33,581 nt of DNA from Prevotellaceae bacterium UBA2738 (GTDB taxonomy: Bacteria > Bacteroidota > Bacteroidia > Bacteroidales > Bacteroidaceae), in assembly GCA_002353585.1 (NCBI GenBank), contig DEJW01000009.1, forward strand, positions 1 through 33,581. The letters are read 5' to 3'. Positions 6,666-15,978 of this stretch are shown one piece after another. A program made the translations under genes and the position numbers. The notes under the pieces were generated by a model that was given only the letters and a program-made list of their open reading frames with translations, made no database searches and was not told the origin of the DNA. The first letter of the stretch is position 1, and every line of letters begins with the position of its first letter.

Positions 6666-6697
6666 CAAAAGTACAACAAATATTTGGCATAAACAAA
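6666..6697 (-). promoter_or_regulatory. Kinase promoter
   Basis: On the minus strand, TTTG (6697-6694), exactly 20 bp, then TACTTTTG (6673-6666). The kinase start codon is 15 bp past the -7 box, so the leader is very short. Confidence 0.75.
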
Positions 6698-6712
6698 TTA
6701 TGTCGCAAATTA

Positions 6713-6744
6713 TTTGGAGGTTACAAAAAAAACTCGTACTTTTG
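6713..6744 (+). promoter_or_regulatory. pgi: pgi promoter
   Basis: TTTG (6713-6716), 20 bp and TACTTTTG (6737-6744) form a consensus promoter divergent from the kinase promoter. The leader to the ATG at 6857 is about 105 nt. It contains AACGGGAACGTTAACGGG (6761-6778) and short inverted repeats around 6780-6810. Confidence 0.75.
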
Positions 6745-6856
6745 CAAGGCGATATTTCGTAACGGGAACGTTAACGGGTTCCGAGCTACGCTCGCCTGAG
6801 CCTTGGCGAAGAACGGGAACTAAAACTAAACTATACAATAAAAAACAAACAGAATT

Positions 6857-8206
6857 ATGAAGAACATTTCATTAGACATCACAAAGGCTCAGCAGTTTCT
6901 GCCTGCTGGAGCAGTAATGGCGTTCAAGGACAAGGTGGCTGAGGCTCAGAAGGGTCTGGAAGAGGGCACTGTGCCTGGCAATGACTTCTTAGGTTGGCTG
7001 CACCTGCCATCATCTATCACACCTGAGTTTATAAAAGAGGTGAAGGCTGCTGCCGAGGTGCTTCGCAAGAACAGCGAGGTGGTAGTGGTAGCTGGTATCG
7101 GTGGTTCATACCTCGGTCCACGTGCCGTGATTGAGGGCATACAGAACACCTTCGCTTGGCTCATACAGGACAAGAAGAACCCTATCGTGGTGTTTGCTGG
7201 CAACAACATAGGCGAGGATTATCTTGCCGAACTGACAGAGTATCTGAAGACCAAGACATTCTCTATCATCAACATATCAAAGAGTGGTACGACAACTGAG
7301 ACAGCGCTAACATTCCGTCTGCTCAAGACACAGCTGGAGCAGCAGGTAGGCAAGGAGAAGGCTAAGGACCTGATAGTGGCTGTGACAGACGCTAAGAAGG
7401 GCGCTGCTCGCACATGTGCCGACAAGGAGGGCTACAAGACATTCGTAATTCCTGACAACGTAGGCGGACGTTTCTCTGTGCTCACCCCAGTGGGACTGTT
7501 GCCTATCGCTTGTGCTGGCATCGACATAGAGCAGCTCGTGGCTGGTGCTCAGGCTATGGAGAAGGCTTGTGGCATAGACGTGCCTTTCGAGGAGAACCCT
7601 GCTGCTATCTATGCTGCTACTCGTAATGCTCTCTACCAGGCAGGCAAGAAGATAGAGATACTCATCAACTACCAGCCTAAGCTGCACTACTATGCTGAGT
7701 GGTGGAAGCAGCTCTACGGCGAGTCAGAGGGCAAGGACGGCAAGGGTCTGTATCCTGCATCATGCGACTTCACTACCGACCTGCACTCTATGGGTCAGTG
7801 GATTCAGGAAGGCGAGCGCACCATATTCGAGACCTGCATCAGTGTGGAGAACCCAGAGAAGAAGCTGCTCTTCCCATCAGATGCAGAGAATCTGGACGGA
7901 CTGAACTTCCTGGCTGGCAAGCGCATTGACGAGGTGAACAAGAATGCTGAGCTGGGCACTCGTCTGGCTCACGTGGACGGTGGCGTGCCAAACATCCTCA
8001 TCTCCATAGAGCGTCTGGATGCCTACAACTACGGCCAGCTCATCTACTTCTTCGAGAAGGCTTGCGGCATCTCTGGTCAGCTGCTCGGCGTCAACGCATT
8101 CAACCAGCCAGGCGTAGAGGCTTACAAGAAGAATATGTTTGCACTGCTCGAGAAGCCTGGATATGAGGCTGAGACAAAGGCGATAAGAGAGAAGTTGGGT
8201 AAATGA
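6857..8206 (+). CDS. pgi: Glucose-6-phosphate isomerase
   Basis: The enzyme interconverts glucose-6-phosphate and fructose-6-phosphate in glycolysis and gluconeogenesis, in the cytoplasm. The 449-residue length fits the short bacterial (Firmicutes/Bacteroidetes) class. Visible motifs are GIGGSYLGPRAVIE (80-93), the sugar-phosphate loop SKSGTTTE (141-148), GGRFSVLTPVGLLP (203-216), the GESEGKDGKG segment around 290, DLHSMGQ, and near the C-terminus FNQPGVEAYKK with the catalytic lysine. All expected catalytic segments are present. The ATG at 6857 is the only sensible start. The stop TGA at 8204-8206 is built into the palindromic element that separates it from fabG. Confidence 0.97.
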   Translation: MKNISLDITKAQQFLPAGAVMAFKDKVAEAQKGLEEGTVPGNDFLGWLHLPSSITPEFIKEVKAAAEVLRKNSEVVVVAGIGGSYLGPRAVIEGIQNTFAWLIQDKKNPIVVFAGNNIGEDYLAELTEYLKTKTFSIINISKSGTTTETALTFRLLKTQLEQQVGKEKAKDLIVAVTDAKKGAARTCADKEGYKTFVIPDNVGGRFSVLTPVGLLPIACAGIDIEQLVAGAQAMEKACGIDVPFEENPAAIYAATRNALYQAGKKIEILINYQPKLHYYAEWWKQLYGESEGKDGKGLYPASCDFTTDLHSMGQWIQEGERTIFETCISVENPEKKLLFPSDAENLDGLNFLAGKRIDEVNKNAELGTRLAHVDGGVPNILISIERLDAYNYGQLIYFFEKACGISGQLLGVNAFNQPGVEAYKKNMFALLEKPGYEAETKAIREKLGK

Positions 8207-8342
8207 CCCCCTCTCTGTCAGTAACTGACATCTCTCCCCGAGAGGGAGAGTAGAGATTACAAGATTATAAATTTAACCCCCTCGCATATCCTAATCCTCC
8301 CTCTCGGGGAGGAACGTCAGCAGAGCTGACAAGGAGGGGGTC
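8205..8342. repeat. Palindromic (MITE/REP-like) element with about 46-bp inverted arms
   Basis: The left arm (8205-8250) and right arm (8297-8342) are imperfect inverted repeats. Each begins GACCCCCTC, contains a nested small palindrome (GTCAG..CTGAC) and ends CTCCCCGAGAGGGAG. The 46-bp centre is AT-rich. The pgi stop codon overlaps the left tip. It probably acts as a bidirectional terminator or mRNA-stabilising hairpin. I see no transposase and no clear target duplication. Confidence 0.85.
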
Positions 8343-8358
8343 GCTAATCATTCTGTAA

Positions 8359-9090
8359 ATGAAATACGCATTAGTAACAGGTGGCTCTCGCGGACTGGGC
8401 AGAGCCATCTGCCTTAAATTAGCAGAACAGGGCATTCCTGTAGTGATAAACTATGTGAGCAACCAGCAGGCTGCAGAAGAAGTGAAGCAACTGGTGGAGG
8501 CTCAGGGCGTTCAGGCAGAGCTCCTGAAGTTTGATACGGGCAACGTGAAAGAGGTTGATGCAGCCTTGGAGGGATGGGAAGAAGCCCACCCCGATGACTA
8601 CATAGCCTACCTCGTAAACAATGCAGGTATCAGGCGCGACAACATGATGTTCATGATGCCTGAGGAGGACTGGCACGCAGTGCTCAACACCTCGCTCGAC
8701 GGCTTGTACTACGTAACGCGCAAAGTGCTCCCAAAGATGATGATGCGCAAGCATGGTGGCAGCATAGTCAATATGGCGAGCCTCTCAGGACTCAAGGGAC
8801 TGCCAGGTCAGACTAACTACAGTGCTACGAAGGCTGGCATCATAGGTGCCACAAAGGCGCTGGCACAGGAGGTTGCTGCCCGTAGCATCACCGTCAACGC
8901 CGTTGCCCCAGGTTTCATAGAGAGCGACATGACCAAGGACCTCGACGTGGAAACCCTGAAGCAGCAGGTGCCATGCAAGCGTTTCGGCAAACCCGAAGAG
9001 GTGGCTGACCTCGTTTGCTTCCTGCTCTCCGACAAGGCTAAGTACATCACTGGCGAAGTGGTGAGCATCAATGGAGGCTTATACACATAA
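8359..9090 (+). CDS. fabG: 3-oxoacyl-[acyl-carrier-protein] reductase
   Basis: A short-chain dehydrogenase of 243 residues, the normal FabG length. It reduces 3-oxoacyl-ACP with NADPH in fatty-acid elongation. The Rossmann glycine motif TGGSRGLG is at 7-14, NNAG at 87-90, the catalytic Ser at 141, and Y154-x3-K158 in NYSATK with the usual 13-residue Ser-Tyr spacing. PGFIESDMT follows the active site as in FabG. The C-terminus YITGEVVSINGGLYT matches the family end. FabG fits better than other short-chain dehydrogenases, although substrate cannot be proved from sequence. It is downstream of pgi across the palindromic element and may be co-transcribed. Confidence 0.85.
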   Translation: MKYALVTGGSRGLGRAICLKLAEQGIPVVINYVSNQQAAEEVKQLVEAQGVQAELLKFDTGNVKEVDAALEGWEEAHPDDYIAYLVNNAGIRRDNMMFMMPEEDWHAVLNTSLDGLYYVTRKVLPKMMMRKHGGSIVNMASLSGLKGLPGQTNYSATKAGIIGATKALAQEVAARSITVNAVAPGFIESDMTKDLDVETLKQQVPCKRFGKPEEVADLVCFLLSDKAKYITGEVVSINGGLYT

Positions 9091-9115
9091 CGGGAACGAT
9101 AACGGGAACGGGAAC
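9089..9115. repeat. AACGGGAACG-type repeat after fabG
   Basis: AACGGGAACGATAACGGGAACGGGAAC-type sequence overlaps and follows the fabG stop. Related copies lie at 6761-6778, 6812-6820 and 31966-31990. The 18-mer AACGGGAACGTTAACGGG is identical at 6761 and 31966. Confidence 0.8.
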
Positions 9116-9173
9116 CTACTCATTCCTAATTTATGATTACTAAAACATAATTATTAATTAATAATTCATAGTT

Positions 9174-9201
9174 AAAAAAGACCTTTCGGGGTCTTTTTTT
9201 T
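9174..9201 (+). terminator. Rho-independent terminator after fabG
   Basis: AAAAAAGACC (9174-9183), a short TTTCGG loop, then GGTC and a run of eight T. The A-rich left arm also pairs with the T run, so the hairpin is largely symmetrical and may work in both directions. Confidence 0.85.
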
Positions 9202-9226
9202 GTTATAATTTCATAAAATTTGAGTA

Positions 9227-9257
9227 TTGCGAGGTTTTCGTGTTTTGAGTAATTTTG
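9227..9257 (+). promoter_or_regulatory. Promoter of the iron/cytochrome operon
   Basis: TTG (9227-9229), 20 bp and TAATTTTG (9250-9257) form a good promoter 44 bp before the ATG at 9302. I cannot identify a convincing Fur box by eye. Confidence 0.7.
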
Positions 9258-9301
9258 CAGAGGATTTTCAACCCTGAGAAATTACACATTATTATATATA
9301 T

Positions 9302-10732
9302 ATGACACGAAAACTACTTTTAATAGCGCTTACCCTCGCTCTCGCTATAGGCATTCAGGCACAGGAGACGAATAGCGAGGTGGATGCTTCGACAGGTGCC
9401 ACGAAGAAGGAACAGCCTGCCGAGCCCCGTAACAATAATGAGACTAACAGAAAACTGGAGAAACTAATTGATGCTGCCTCCCGTCTGCACATAGGCGGAT
9501 ATGGCGAGGCAGTGATGACACGCAATTTCTACAGTCAGAGTTTCAACAGATATAAATACCCTGAAAGATACAAGGATGACAAGAGTCACGGTCGTTTCGA
9601 CCTGCCCCATGTATGCCTCAGCATAGGCTATGATTTCGGCAAAGGCTGGACCTTCGGTTCGGAGATAGAATTTGAGCATGGCGGTGCTGGCGGTGCCGTA
9701 GAGATAGAGGCTGAAGAGGCAGGCGAATACGAGGCAGAAGTCGAGAAAGGCGGCGAGGTGAACCTTGAGCAGCTATGGATAAACAAGGAATTCTGGAAAG
9801 GGAAATTCAATGTTAGGATGGGCGAGATAATTGTGCCAGTGGGCTATAGCAATGCCTATCACGAGCCAAACAATTTCTTCACCGTATATCGTCCTGAGGG
9901 CGAGGCAACCATCATGCCAAACACATGGCACCAGCTTGGTATTTCACTATGGGGCAGACTGAAAGACTGGCGCTACGAGGCACAGTTTCTCTCAGGTTTG
10001 AACTCGGAGAGTTTCACGGCAGAGGATTTTGTGCACTACGGGGCTACCAGTCCCTATGAATTCAAGGTGGCAAACAACTATGCAGCAGCTGTGCGTGTGG
10101 ATAACTATTCTGTCAAGGGATTGCGCATAGGACTGAGTGGATACTATGGCTACACCTTCCGCAACACCCTTCGTACTCCTGGCACCAAGTATGAGGACGT
10201 TACTGGTGCGTTAGGCATCATAGCACTCGACTTCACCCTGAAACGCTGGAACTGGATAGTGCGTGGCAACATAGACTATGCACACTTCAGCGACGCTGAT
10301 GCTATATCTTCCTACAATCAGGCAAACTGGACTCACCATAAATATCAGGACGGCAATCCACACCATTACACCAATATAGGCAAGAATGCGGTGGCATACG
10401 GCATAGAAGCTGGCTATAACATTTTCTCACAGATAAGGAAACTTAGAGAGAAGGACGAGAAGATGTATGTGTTCGGACGGTTTGAGCATTACAACACTAT
10501 GGCATCGGGCACCTATCAGTCGCTATATAAATATACCAAGAGGTATCGTTTTGCCTTGGGACTGAACTATTCACCAATCAAGCAGATAACCCTGAAGGGT
10601 GAATACTCATACCGTTTCTTCAAGAAACCAGACAATAACGGTCTGACACCAGACAGCCCGATGTACGTACAGCCATACAATAACGAGCCTAGTCTCAGCC
10701 TGAGCGTCACATATCAGGGATGGTTTCTGTAG
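9302..10732 (+). CDS. Outer-membrane beta-barrel (porin-like) protein
   Basis: The 476-residue product has signal peptide MTRKLLLIALTLALAIGIQAQ (cleavage near residue 20), a low-complexity linker to about residue 60, then repeated amphipathic strands typical of a barrel: HIGGYGEAVMTRNF, FDLPHVCLSIGYDF, WTFGSEIEFEH, FNVRMGEIIVPVGYSN. The C-terminus ends SLSVTYQGWFL, with an aromatic penultimate residue as in outer-membrane proteins. It lacks TonB-box or plug features, so it is porin-like rather than a TonB receptor. As first gene before imelysin, di-haem oxidoreductase and CcsBA, it probably admits a substrate (iron or another metal complex, inferred) to the periplasm. Confidence 0.85.
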   Translation: MTRKLLLIALTLALAIGIQAQETNSEVDASTGATKKEQPAEPRNNNETNRKLEKLIDAASRLHIGGYGEAVMTRNFYSQSFNRYKYPERYKDDKSHGRFDLPHVCLSIGYDFGKGWTFGSEIEFEHGGAGGAVEIEAEEAGEYEAEVEKGGEVNLEQLWINKEFWKGKFNVRMGEIIVPVGYSNAYHEPNNFFTVYRPEGEATIMPNTWHQLGISLWGRLKDWRYEAQFLSGLNSESFTAEDFVHYGATSPYEFKVANNYAAAVRVDNYSVKGLRIGLSGYYGYTFRNTLRTPGTKYEDVTGALGIIALDFTLKRWNWIVRGNIDYAHFSDADAISSYNQANWTHHKYQDGNPHHYTNIGKNAVAYGIEAGYNIFSQIRKLREKDEKMYVFGRFEHYNTMASGTYQSLYKYTKRYRFALGLNYSPIKQITLKGEYSYRFFKKPDNNGLTPDSPMYVQPYNNEPSLSLSVTYQGWFL

Positions 10733-10775
10733 ATTATAGATTATAAATTATAAATTATAAATAAAAAATATAGCA

Positions 10776-11978
10776 ATGATGATCAAGAAATTTTCAAGAA
10801 TGGCAGTAGTAGCTGCCACAGTAGTGGCAGGTTTTGCCTCATGTTCTGACAATGACGGGGTAGGTGCCTCAATTGTTCCTGGTACTCAGGAAGCTATCAA
10901 CAAGGCTTGTGCCGACTGGCGCACAGCTCGTGCAAACTGGGAAAACACCGAGGCATTCCTCTTTGGTGCGGCTGATGTTTATTCCATCGACCCTCACACT
11001 GACACATGGCCTGTAGCGTCAACCGACCTTGCTAACGTATTGCGTGATAATGACAAGATGTCAAACCTCTCAACTTTCCTCAAGACAGCAAAGTCTGATA
11101 TCTTAGGCTATCACGGCATTGAGTACGTACTCTTCCGAGATGGTTCACCCCGTAATATCAACCAGGTTACGGAGAACGAATACAGATACATCTGTGCAGT
11201 AGCAGAGGACCTCTACAACGCCACAGCTACCCTTGAGGCTACATGGGATGCCAATGAGAGCAATGCAGAGCGTAAGAAAGTGGCACAGGAGTATGTGTCA
11301 ACCCACTATGCACTGGATGATGAGGGTAATGTAACGGAGGAAGGACTGGTATATGAAAACTTCGGCAAGGCATTCAAGAACCCAGGTGCAGGCAAAAGAT
11401 GGGAGACCAATCTTGACGCCACACTCGAGATTATCTCTGGTTGTGTGGACATAATAGGAGAGGTGGGCAACTCAAAGATAGGACTGCCTTACACTGGTGA
11501 GGATGTGACATACGTGGAGTCACCATACGCATGGAACTCCATCACCGATTTCTATGACAACATCATCAGCTGTAAGAACGCCCTCTATGGCTCTGTGGGT
11601 GCAACAGCTCCTAATGACAAGTCGCTTATCTATTTCTGCCTGAACAGTAATAACAATACCCTCAAGACTCAGGCACAGACAGTACAGACAAAACTCGACA
11701 ATGCCCTTGCTAAGATTAAGGCGATGAAGTATCCATTCGTCAAGTACTATTCAGACTCATCATGTAAGACGGCGATGGATGCCCTCACCGAACTGAGCAC
11801 AGCCCTCGATGCTCTTAGCGAAACACTGAAGGGTTACAGTGGCAATACTGAAGTTCAGAATGCATGTAAGGAGATCAATGCCAACTATGTGGACAACGTG
11901 GTTGTGGCAACCTATCGCACTCTTGCCAATAATGCCTACACACTGTGGCAGTCGATAAAGAATATCAAGACAAATTAA
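10776..11978 (+). CDS. Imelysin-family (M75/EfeO-like) lipoprotein
   Basis: The product is a 400-residue lipoprotein with lipobox FASC (C23). The imelysin signature GxHxxE is present as GYHGIE (111-116; H113, E116), followed by YVLFRDG. The remainder is helical and ends NAYTLWQSIKNI, as expected for the two-bundle imelysin fold. Imelysin-like proteins are implicated in iron acquisition in the bacterial envelope, and no peptidase activity should be assumed. It lies 43 bp after the barrel protein and 19 bp before the di-haem protein, clearly one operon. The start may be 10776 or the adjacent ATG at 10779. Confidence 0.9.
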   Translation: MMIKKFSRMAVVAATVVAGFASCSDNDGVGASIVPGTQEAINKACADWRTARANWENTEAFLFGAADVYSIDPHTDTWPVASTDLANVLRDNDKMSNLSTFLKTAKSDILGYHGIEYVLFRDGSPRNINQVTENEYRYICAVAEDLYNATATLEATWDANESNAERKKVAQEYVSTHYALDDEGNVTEEGLVYENFGKAFKNPGAGKRWETNLDATLEIISGCVDIIGEVGNSKIGLPYTGEDVTYVESPYAWNSITDFYDNIISCKNALYGSVGATAPNDKSLIYFCLNSNNNTLKTQAQTVQTKLDNALAKIKAMKYPFVKYYSDSSCKTAMDALTELSTALDALSETLKGYSGNTEVQNACKEINANYVDNVVVATYRTLANNAYTLWQSIKNIKTN

Positions 11979-11997
11979 TACATAAAAAAATAGCACT

Positions 11998-13701
11998 ATG
12001 AACAAATTATCGATTTTCGGGTTTGTTCTCATGGGGTCAACTATCATCGTCGGATGTACGTCCGATGATGATGTTGCCGTTAAATCATGGGACATCGGCG
12101 ACCCAACTGAGACGGAGTACTCAGAGGACTATTATGCTGGCGGATTGCTGGGCACAACGAGTGTCAATACCGCTACAGCTTACGAACAGCCTACCAAGGC
12201 AGTGGAAAATGCAAATATGGAGATGGCATTCAACGAGGGCGAGTATCTGTTTGAGAAGGACTTCAACACCAACACCTCTGGTGCCTTCCACGGACTCGGT
12301 CCTGTATATGTGCGTAGCGGTTGTCTGTATTGCCACCCAGGTTACGGACACGGAGCGCGTCAGACCAGCTATAAGGCAAATCATCATCGCAACGGCTATC
12401 TGCTCGTGGTGTACGACAAGACCACCAATGCCTATATACGCTCAGTGGCAGGTATGCCTCAGACGGCTGCTGTGAAGCCTTTCAAGGCACCTATTGATGA
12501 AGACCAGATAACCATAAAGTGGGAGAACTACACAGACGAGTGGGGCAACCAGTTCCCTGACGGCGAGACCTATTCGCTCATCTACCCTGAGGTGAAGATT
12601 CCTTACAGTGCTTACTACGCCCCAGTGGTGGTGCAGCGTGGAGGTACAGATGTGACACTCAACGAGTCGCAGTATAACAGCGAGGTGGGTGTTCTGCTCG
12701 AATCAACCATAGGCATTTACGGTACAGGTATTACTGATGCCATAGACGATGACGAGATTACGGCACAGTGGAAAAAGGAGAGCGACTACTTCAACAGTAT
12801 AGGCAAGACCGATGCCCTCAATCCTGCTATGTGGAATCAGTCTGCTGGCACATGGAACAGCTATTACTCTAATTCACGACAGGGTGACGGCACTAAGTAC
12901 GTGCGCCGCTACACCTATGCCCTCTCACGTGGTCCGCTACTCGATGCAGCAGGTGCTAATGCCATCTGGAACATCACCAACGTAACACGTTCAGACCGTC
13001 GCTATCACTACCTCGACCTTGCAGGCACATACTATGCTACCAAGTCGTCACAAGACCCTGAGGTGCAGGCTGGCTTCACTGAATATATCAACCGCATCGA
13101 CCCTGATAAGGCTCACCCTGAATGGCATACTGGCGATTTGCAGAAGGATATCTACACCTATCTTACCAGTACGAAACTCGATGCAGAGATGACCGATGCG
13201 CAATACAAGAACTTTATGATATGGCATCGCGGACTCGCTGTGCCAGCTGCCCGTAACACCACCACAGCCGACTTCAAGGCTGGCAAGGCGCTCTTCTCTC
13301 AGATAGGTTGTGCAGCTTGTCACCGTCCTTCTTGGGAAACAGGTGACGATAATATTCAAGACCCTAACAAGATGTTTACCAATGACGATATGCCTCGCTA
13401 TCCTCACCAGAAGATATGGCCTTACACTGACTTCGTGCAGCATCGTCTGTGGATGAAGAATGATATTCGCACTGGCTGGTGTCGCACCACCCCTCTGTGG
13501 GGACGTGGACTGGCTGCCAAGTGTGGTAGCGGTGTAGAGCGTCTTCACGACTGTCGTGCACGCAATGTGATGGAGGCTATCATGTGGCACGGTTGCAGCA
13601 GCGAGGGTGGCAAGAGCGATGCCTATGATGCCGTCGTAAACTTCCGCAAACTTACTAAGGAACAGCGTAACCAGGTAATATACTTCATAGAGTCTATATA
13701 A
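11998..13701 (+). CDS. Di-haem oxidoreductase (DUF1111, c-type cytochrome) lipoprotein
   Basis: A 567-residue lipoprotein (lipobox IVGC, C20) with two c-haem motifs: CLYCH at 109-113 and CAACH at 438-442. Further conserved text near the second haem (KALFSQIGCAACH, then TPLWGRGLAAKCG and LHDCRARNVMEAIMWHG at about 499-531) matches the putative di-haem peroxidase/oxidoreductase family often found next to imelysin genes. Extra cysteines (495, 509, 519, 533) may form disulfides. It probably transfers electrons in the periplasm, perhaps for iron redox cycling (inference). It needs the haem-attachment machinery encoded 13 bp downstream. Confidence 0.92.
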   Translation: MNKLSIFGFVLMGSTIIVGCTSDDDVAVKSWDIGDPTETEYSEDYYAGGLLGTTSVNTATAYEQPTKAVENANMEMAFNEGEYLFEKDFNTNTSGAFHGLGPVYVRSGCLYCHPGYGHGARQTSYKANHHRNGYLLVVYDKTTNAYIRSVAGMPQTAAVKPFKAPIDEDQITIKWENYTDEWGNQFPDGETYSLIYPEVKIPYSAYYAPVVVQRGGTDVTLNESQYNSEVGVLLESTIGIYGTGITDAIDDDEITAQWKKESDYFNSIGKTDALNPAMWNQSAGTWNSYYSNSRQGDGTKYVRRYTYALSRGPLLDAAGANAIWNITNVTRSDRRYHYLDLAGTYYATKSSQDPEVQAGFTEYINRIDPDKAHPEWHTGDLQKDIYTYLTSTKLDAEMTDAQYKNFMIWHRGLAVPAARNTTTADFKAGKALFSQIGCAACHRPSWETGDDNIQDPNKMFTNDDMPRYPHQKIWPYTDFVQHRLWMKNDIRTGWCRTTPLWGRGLAAKCGSGVERLHDCRARNVMEAIMWHGCSSEGGKSDAYDAVVNFRKLTKEQRNQVIYFIESI

Positions 13702-13714
13702 CATCTTCCCTTTG

Positions 13715-15940
13715 ATGCTAAAGAAAACGATAATCGCCCTATACACGCTCATCGTGGTGTGTATAGGGTTAGCTACGATAATAGAGAAATTCGAGGGCAC
13801 CCCATACGTCAGCCAGCATATCTATGGAGCATGGTGGTTCGTACTGCTGTGGGCTGTGCTCAGCGTAACGGGCATGTACTATATGCTCGAGCGCCGACTT
13901 TACAAGCGTCTCGGAGTCTTGTTCCTCCATCTCTCGTTTGTCGTCATCCTGATAGGAGCCCTTACCACCCATCTCTTCTCTTTCGAGGGCAGCGTAACCC
14001 TAAGAACGGGCAAGAGCGTGACAGCCTTCACCGACAAGCAGGGCGTAAAGCGCCAGTTGCCCTTCACCCTCACCCTCAGGGATTTTAAGATAGTAAACTA
14101 TCCAGGCACCGATGCACCGCTTGATTTTCAGAGCATCGTCAGGGTTAGCTCGGAGAGTAGGAATGAAGACCTTACCGTTTCCATGAACCACATAGGTTCG
14201 GCAGACGGCTACCGTCTATTTCAGTCCAGCTACGACAGCGATGCGCAAGGCGTTACGCTTGGGGTTTATCACGACCCTTGGGGCATAGCCATCACCTACA
14301 CGGGTTATCTGCTCCTGTTAGTCAGCATTATCTGGGTACTCTTCTCGCGCAATACTCAGATGCGCCACCTCTACCGTCAGGTGGTGGCTCGTCAGTCACG
14401 ACTTGTCGTTATGGGTGTCTTTATGCTTTATTCCTATTCGGCTGGTGCTGCCGAACTGCAGACCGTAGATAGGGAGATAGCGCAGAAGGTGGGTAGCATC
14501 AATGTGCTGTATAATGACCGCATCTGTCCCATCAACACCGTAGCAATAGATTTCGTCACCAAACTCTCAGGCAAGAGTTCGTGGGAGGGTTATTCGGCAG
14601 ACGAAATCTTCGTCAGTTGGATGATTTACTACTCTCCTTGGGAGCACCAGAAACTCATCCGCATAAAGAGCAAGGAAGTGCAGCGCCTCCTTGGCATTGA
14701 CGGACAATGGGCATCTTTCAGCGATTTCATCGACCTTTACAACGAATACAAACTCAAGAAACCCATTGAGGCGATGCAGGCTGGCAAGGCAGTGGCAGAC
14801 CGCAAGGGACTCCTTGAGGCAGACGAGAAATACAACGTCGTGGCAATGTTCTATCAGGGCGAGATGCTCAAGTTGTTTCCTTACCATTTGAAGGGTAGGG
14901 GAGTGATGTGGTTCAAGCCAGGCAGTCAGGTGTTGCCCCCTGCCATCCCCCTGCAGGAGCAGTTCTTTATCAAGCAGTCTATGGACTACCTCACGGAGAG
15001 CATCGTCACAGGTCAGCGTCAGCGAGCCTATGAGATAATAGCCAAGATAAAACTCTTTCAGCGTGAGATGATAGGCGATTACCTGCCCTCAGAAACTGTT
15101 ACCAGGGCAGAAATATTCTATAATAGCATCAACACCCTGCGCTGGCCCGTATTTCTCTCCCTCACCCTCAGCCTGCTGATGTGTGTGTTGATGTTTTTCC
15201 GTTATCGTTCTTGTGCTCCAGTAGGTGCTCAGGCGCTTCGCGGAGCCCGTTTCCGTTATTTATTTGTAATCTACCCTCTGTCGTTGGTCATCTGTCTCAC
15301 CCTCCTGCTCTCCCTGCGCTGGTGGGTAAGCGGTCATGTGCCAGTGAGCAACGGCTATGAAACCATGCAGTTTATGGCGTGGGCAATGCTCATCATCACC
15401 CTTGTGCTGCAACGACGCTTCGCCATCATTTCAGGTTTAGGCACGCTGATAGCCTCTTTCTGTCTGCTCGTAGCGATGATAGCAGGCGGCTCACCCCAGA
15501 TTACTCCCCTCATGCCAGTCTTGCAGTCGCCCCTGCTCTCTATTCATGTTATGACCGTAATGTGTGCCTATGCTCTCTTTGCGCTCATCACCCTTCTCTC
15601 CATCGTCGCCCTCGTCACCAAGACCCCCAATAACTCTAAACTCTCAACTCTCAACTCTCAACTATTACTATATCCCGCCGTTTTCCTTCTCACCATAGGC
15701 ATCTTCCTTGGTGCCATCTGGGCAAACGTCTCGTGGGGCACCTACTGGTCGTGGGACCCTAAGGAAACGTGGGCGCTCATCACTCTCATGATTTATGCTG
15801 TTCCCCTCCATGCTGAGTCCATGCCCCAGTTCCGCAATCCGCGTTTCTATCATCTCTATATGATATTCGCCTTCCTCTCCGTCCTCACCACCTATTTCGG
15901 AGTCAACTACCTCCTCGGAGGCATGCACAGCTACGCCTGA
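13715..15940 (+). CDS. ccsA: Fused cytochrome c biogenesis protein CcsBA (ResB-like plus CcsA)
   Basis: A System II haem exporter and cytochrome c synthase of about 741 residues. The N-terminal ResB-like part has several membrane segments (TLIVVCIGLATII, WWFVLLWAVLSVTGMYY, LFLHLSFVVILIGALTTHLF) and a long periplasmic domain. The C-terminal CcsA part is polytopic and contains the WWD haem-handling signature WGTYWSWDPKETW (about 675-687), then conserved histidines such as VPLHAE and GMHSYA. Its role is to export haem and ligate it to CxxCH motifs, the obvious client being the di-haem protein upstream. I prefer the ATG at 13715. A TTG directly before it is in frame. Confidence 0.92.
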   Translation: MLKKTIIALYTLIVVCIGLATIIEKFEGTPYVSQHIYGAWWFVLLWAVLSVTGMYYMLERRLYKRLGVLFLHLSFVVILIGALTTHLFSFEGSVTLRTGKSVTAFTDKQGVKRQLPFTLTLRDFKIVNYPGTDAPLDFQSIVRVSSESRNEDLTVSMNHIGSADGYRLFQSSYDSDAQGVTLGVYHDPWGIAITYTGYLLLLVSIIWVLFSRNTQMRHLYRQVVARQSRLVVMGVFMLYSYSAGAAELQTVDREIAQKVGSINVLYNDRICPINTVAIDFVTKLSGKSSWEGYSADEIFVSWMIYYSPWEHQKLIRIKSKEVQRLLGIDGQWASFSDFIDLYNEYKLKKPIEAMQAGKAVADRKGLLEADEKYNVVAMFYQGEMLKLFPYHLKGRGVMWFKPGSQVLPPAIPLQEQFFIKQSMDYLTESIVTGQRQRAYEIIAKIKLFQREMIGDYLPSETVTRAEIFYNSINTLRWPVFLSLTLSLLMCVLMFFRYRSCAPVGAQALRGARFRYLFVIYPLSLVICLTLLLSLRWWVSGHVPVSNGYETMQFMAWAMLIITLVLQRRFAIISGLGTLIASFCLLVAMIAGGSPQITPLMPVLQSPLLSIHVMTVMCAYALFALITLLSIVALVTKTPNNSKLSTLNSQLLLYPAVFLLTIGIFLGAIWANVSWGTYWSWDPKETWALITLMIYAVPLHAESMPQFRNPRFYHLYMIFAFLSVLTTYFGVNYLLGGMHSYA

Positions 15941-15978
15941 GTTTTTTATTGTTTACATAAAATCATGGAAAACCACTA

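Noticed and set aside
8205..8342. Insertion sequence between pgi and fabG
   Set aside because: There is no transposase frame; only inverted arms are present, so at most it is a non-autonomous element.
13048..13800. 250-codon minus-strand open frame opposite the di-haem oxidoreductase gene
   Set aside because: The plus-strand frame has two CxxCH motifs and a lipobox; the antisense frame has no recognisable domain and is a shadow frame.
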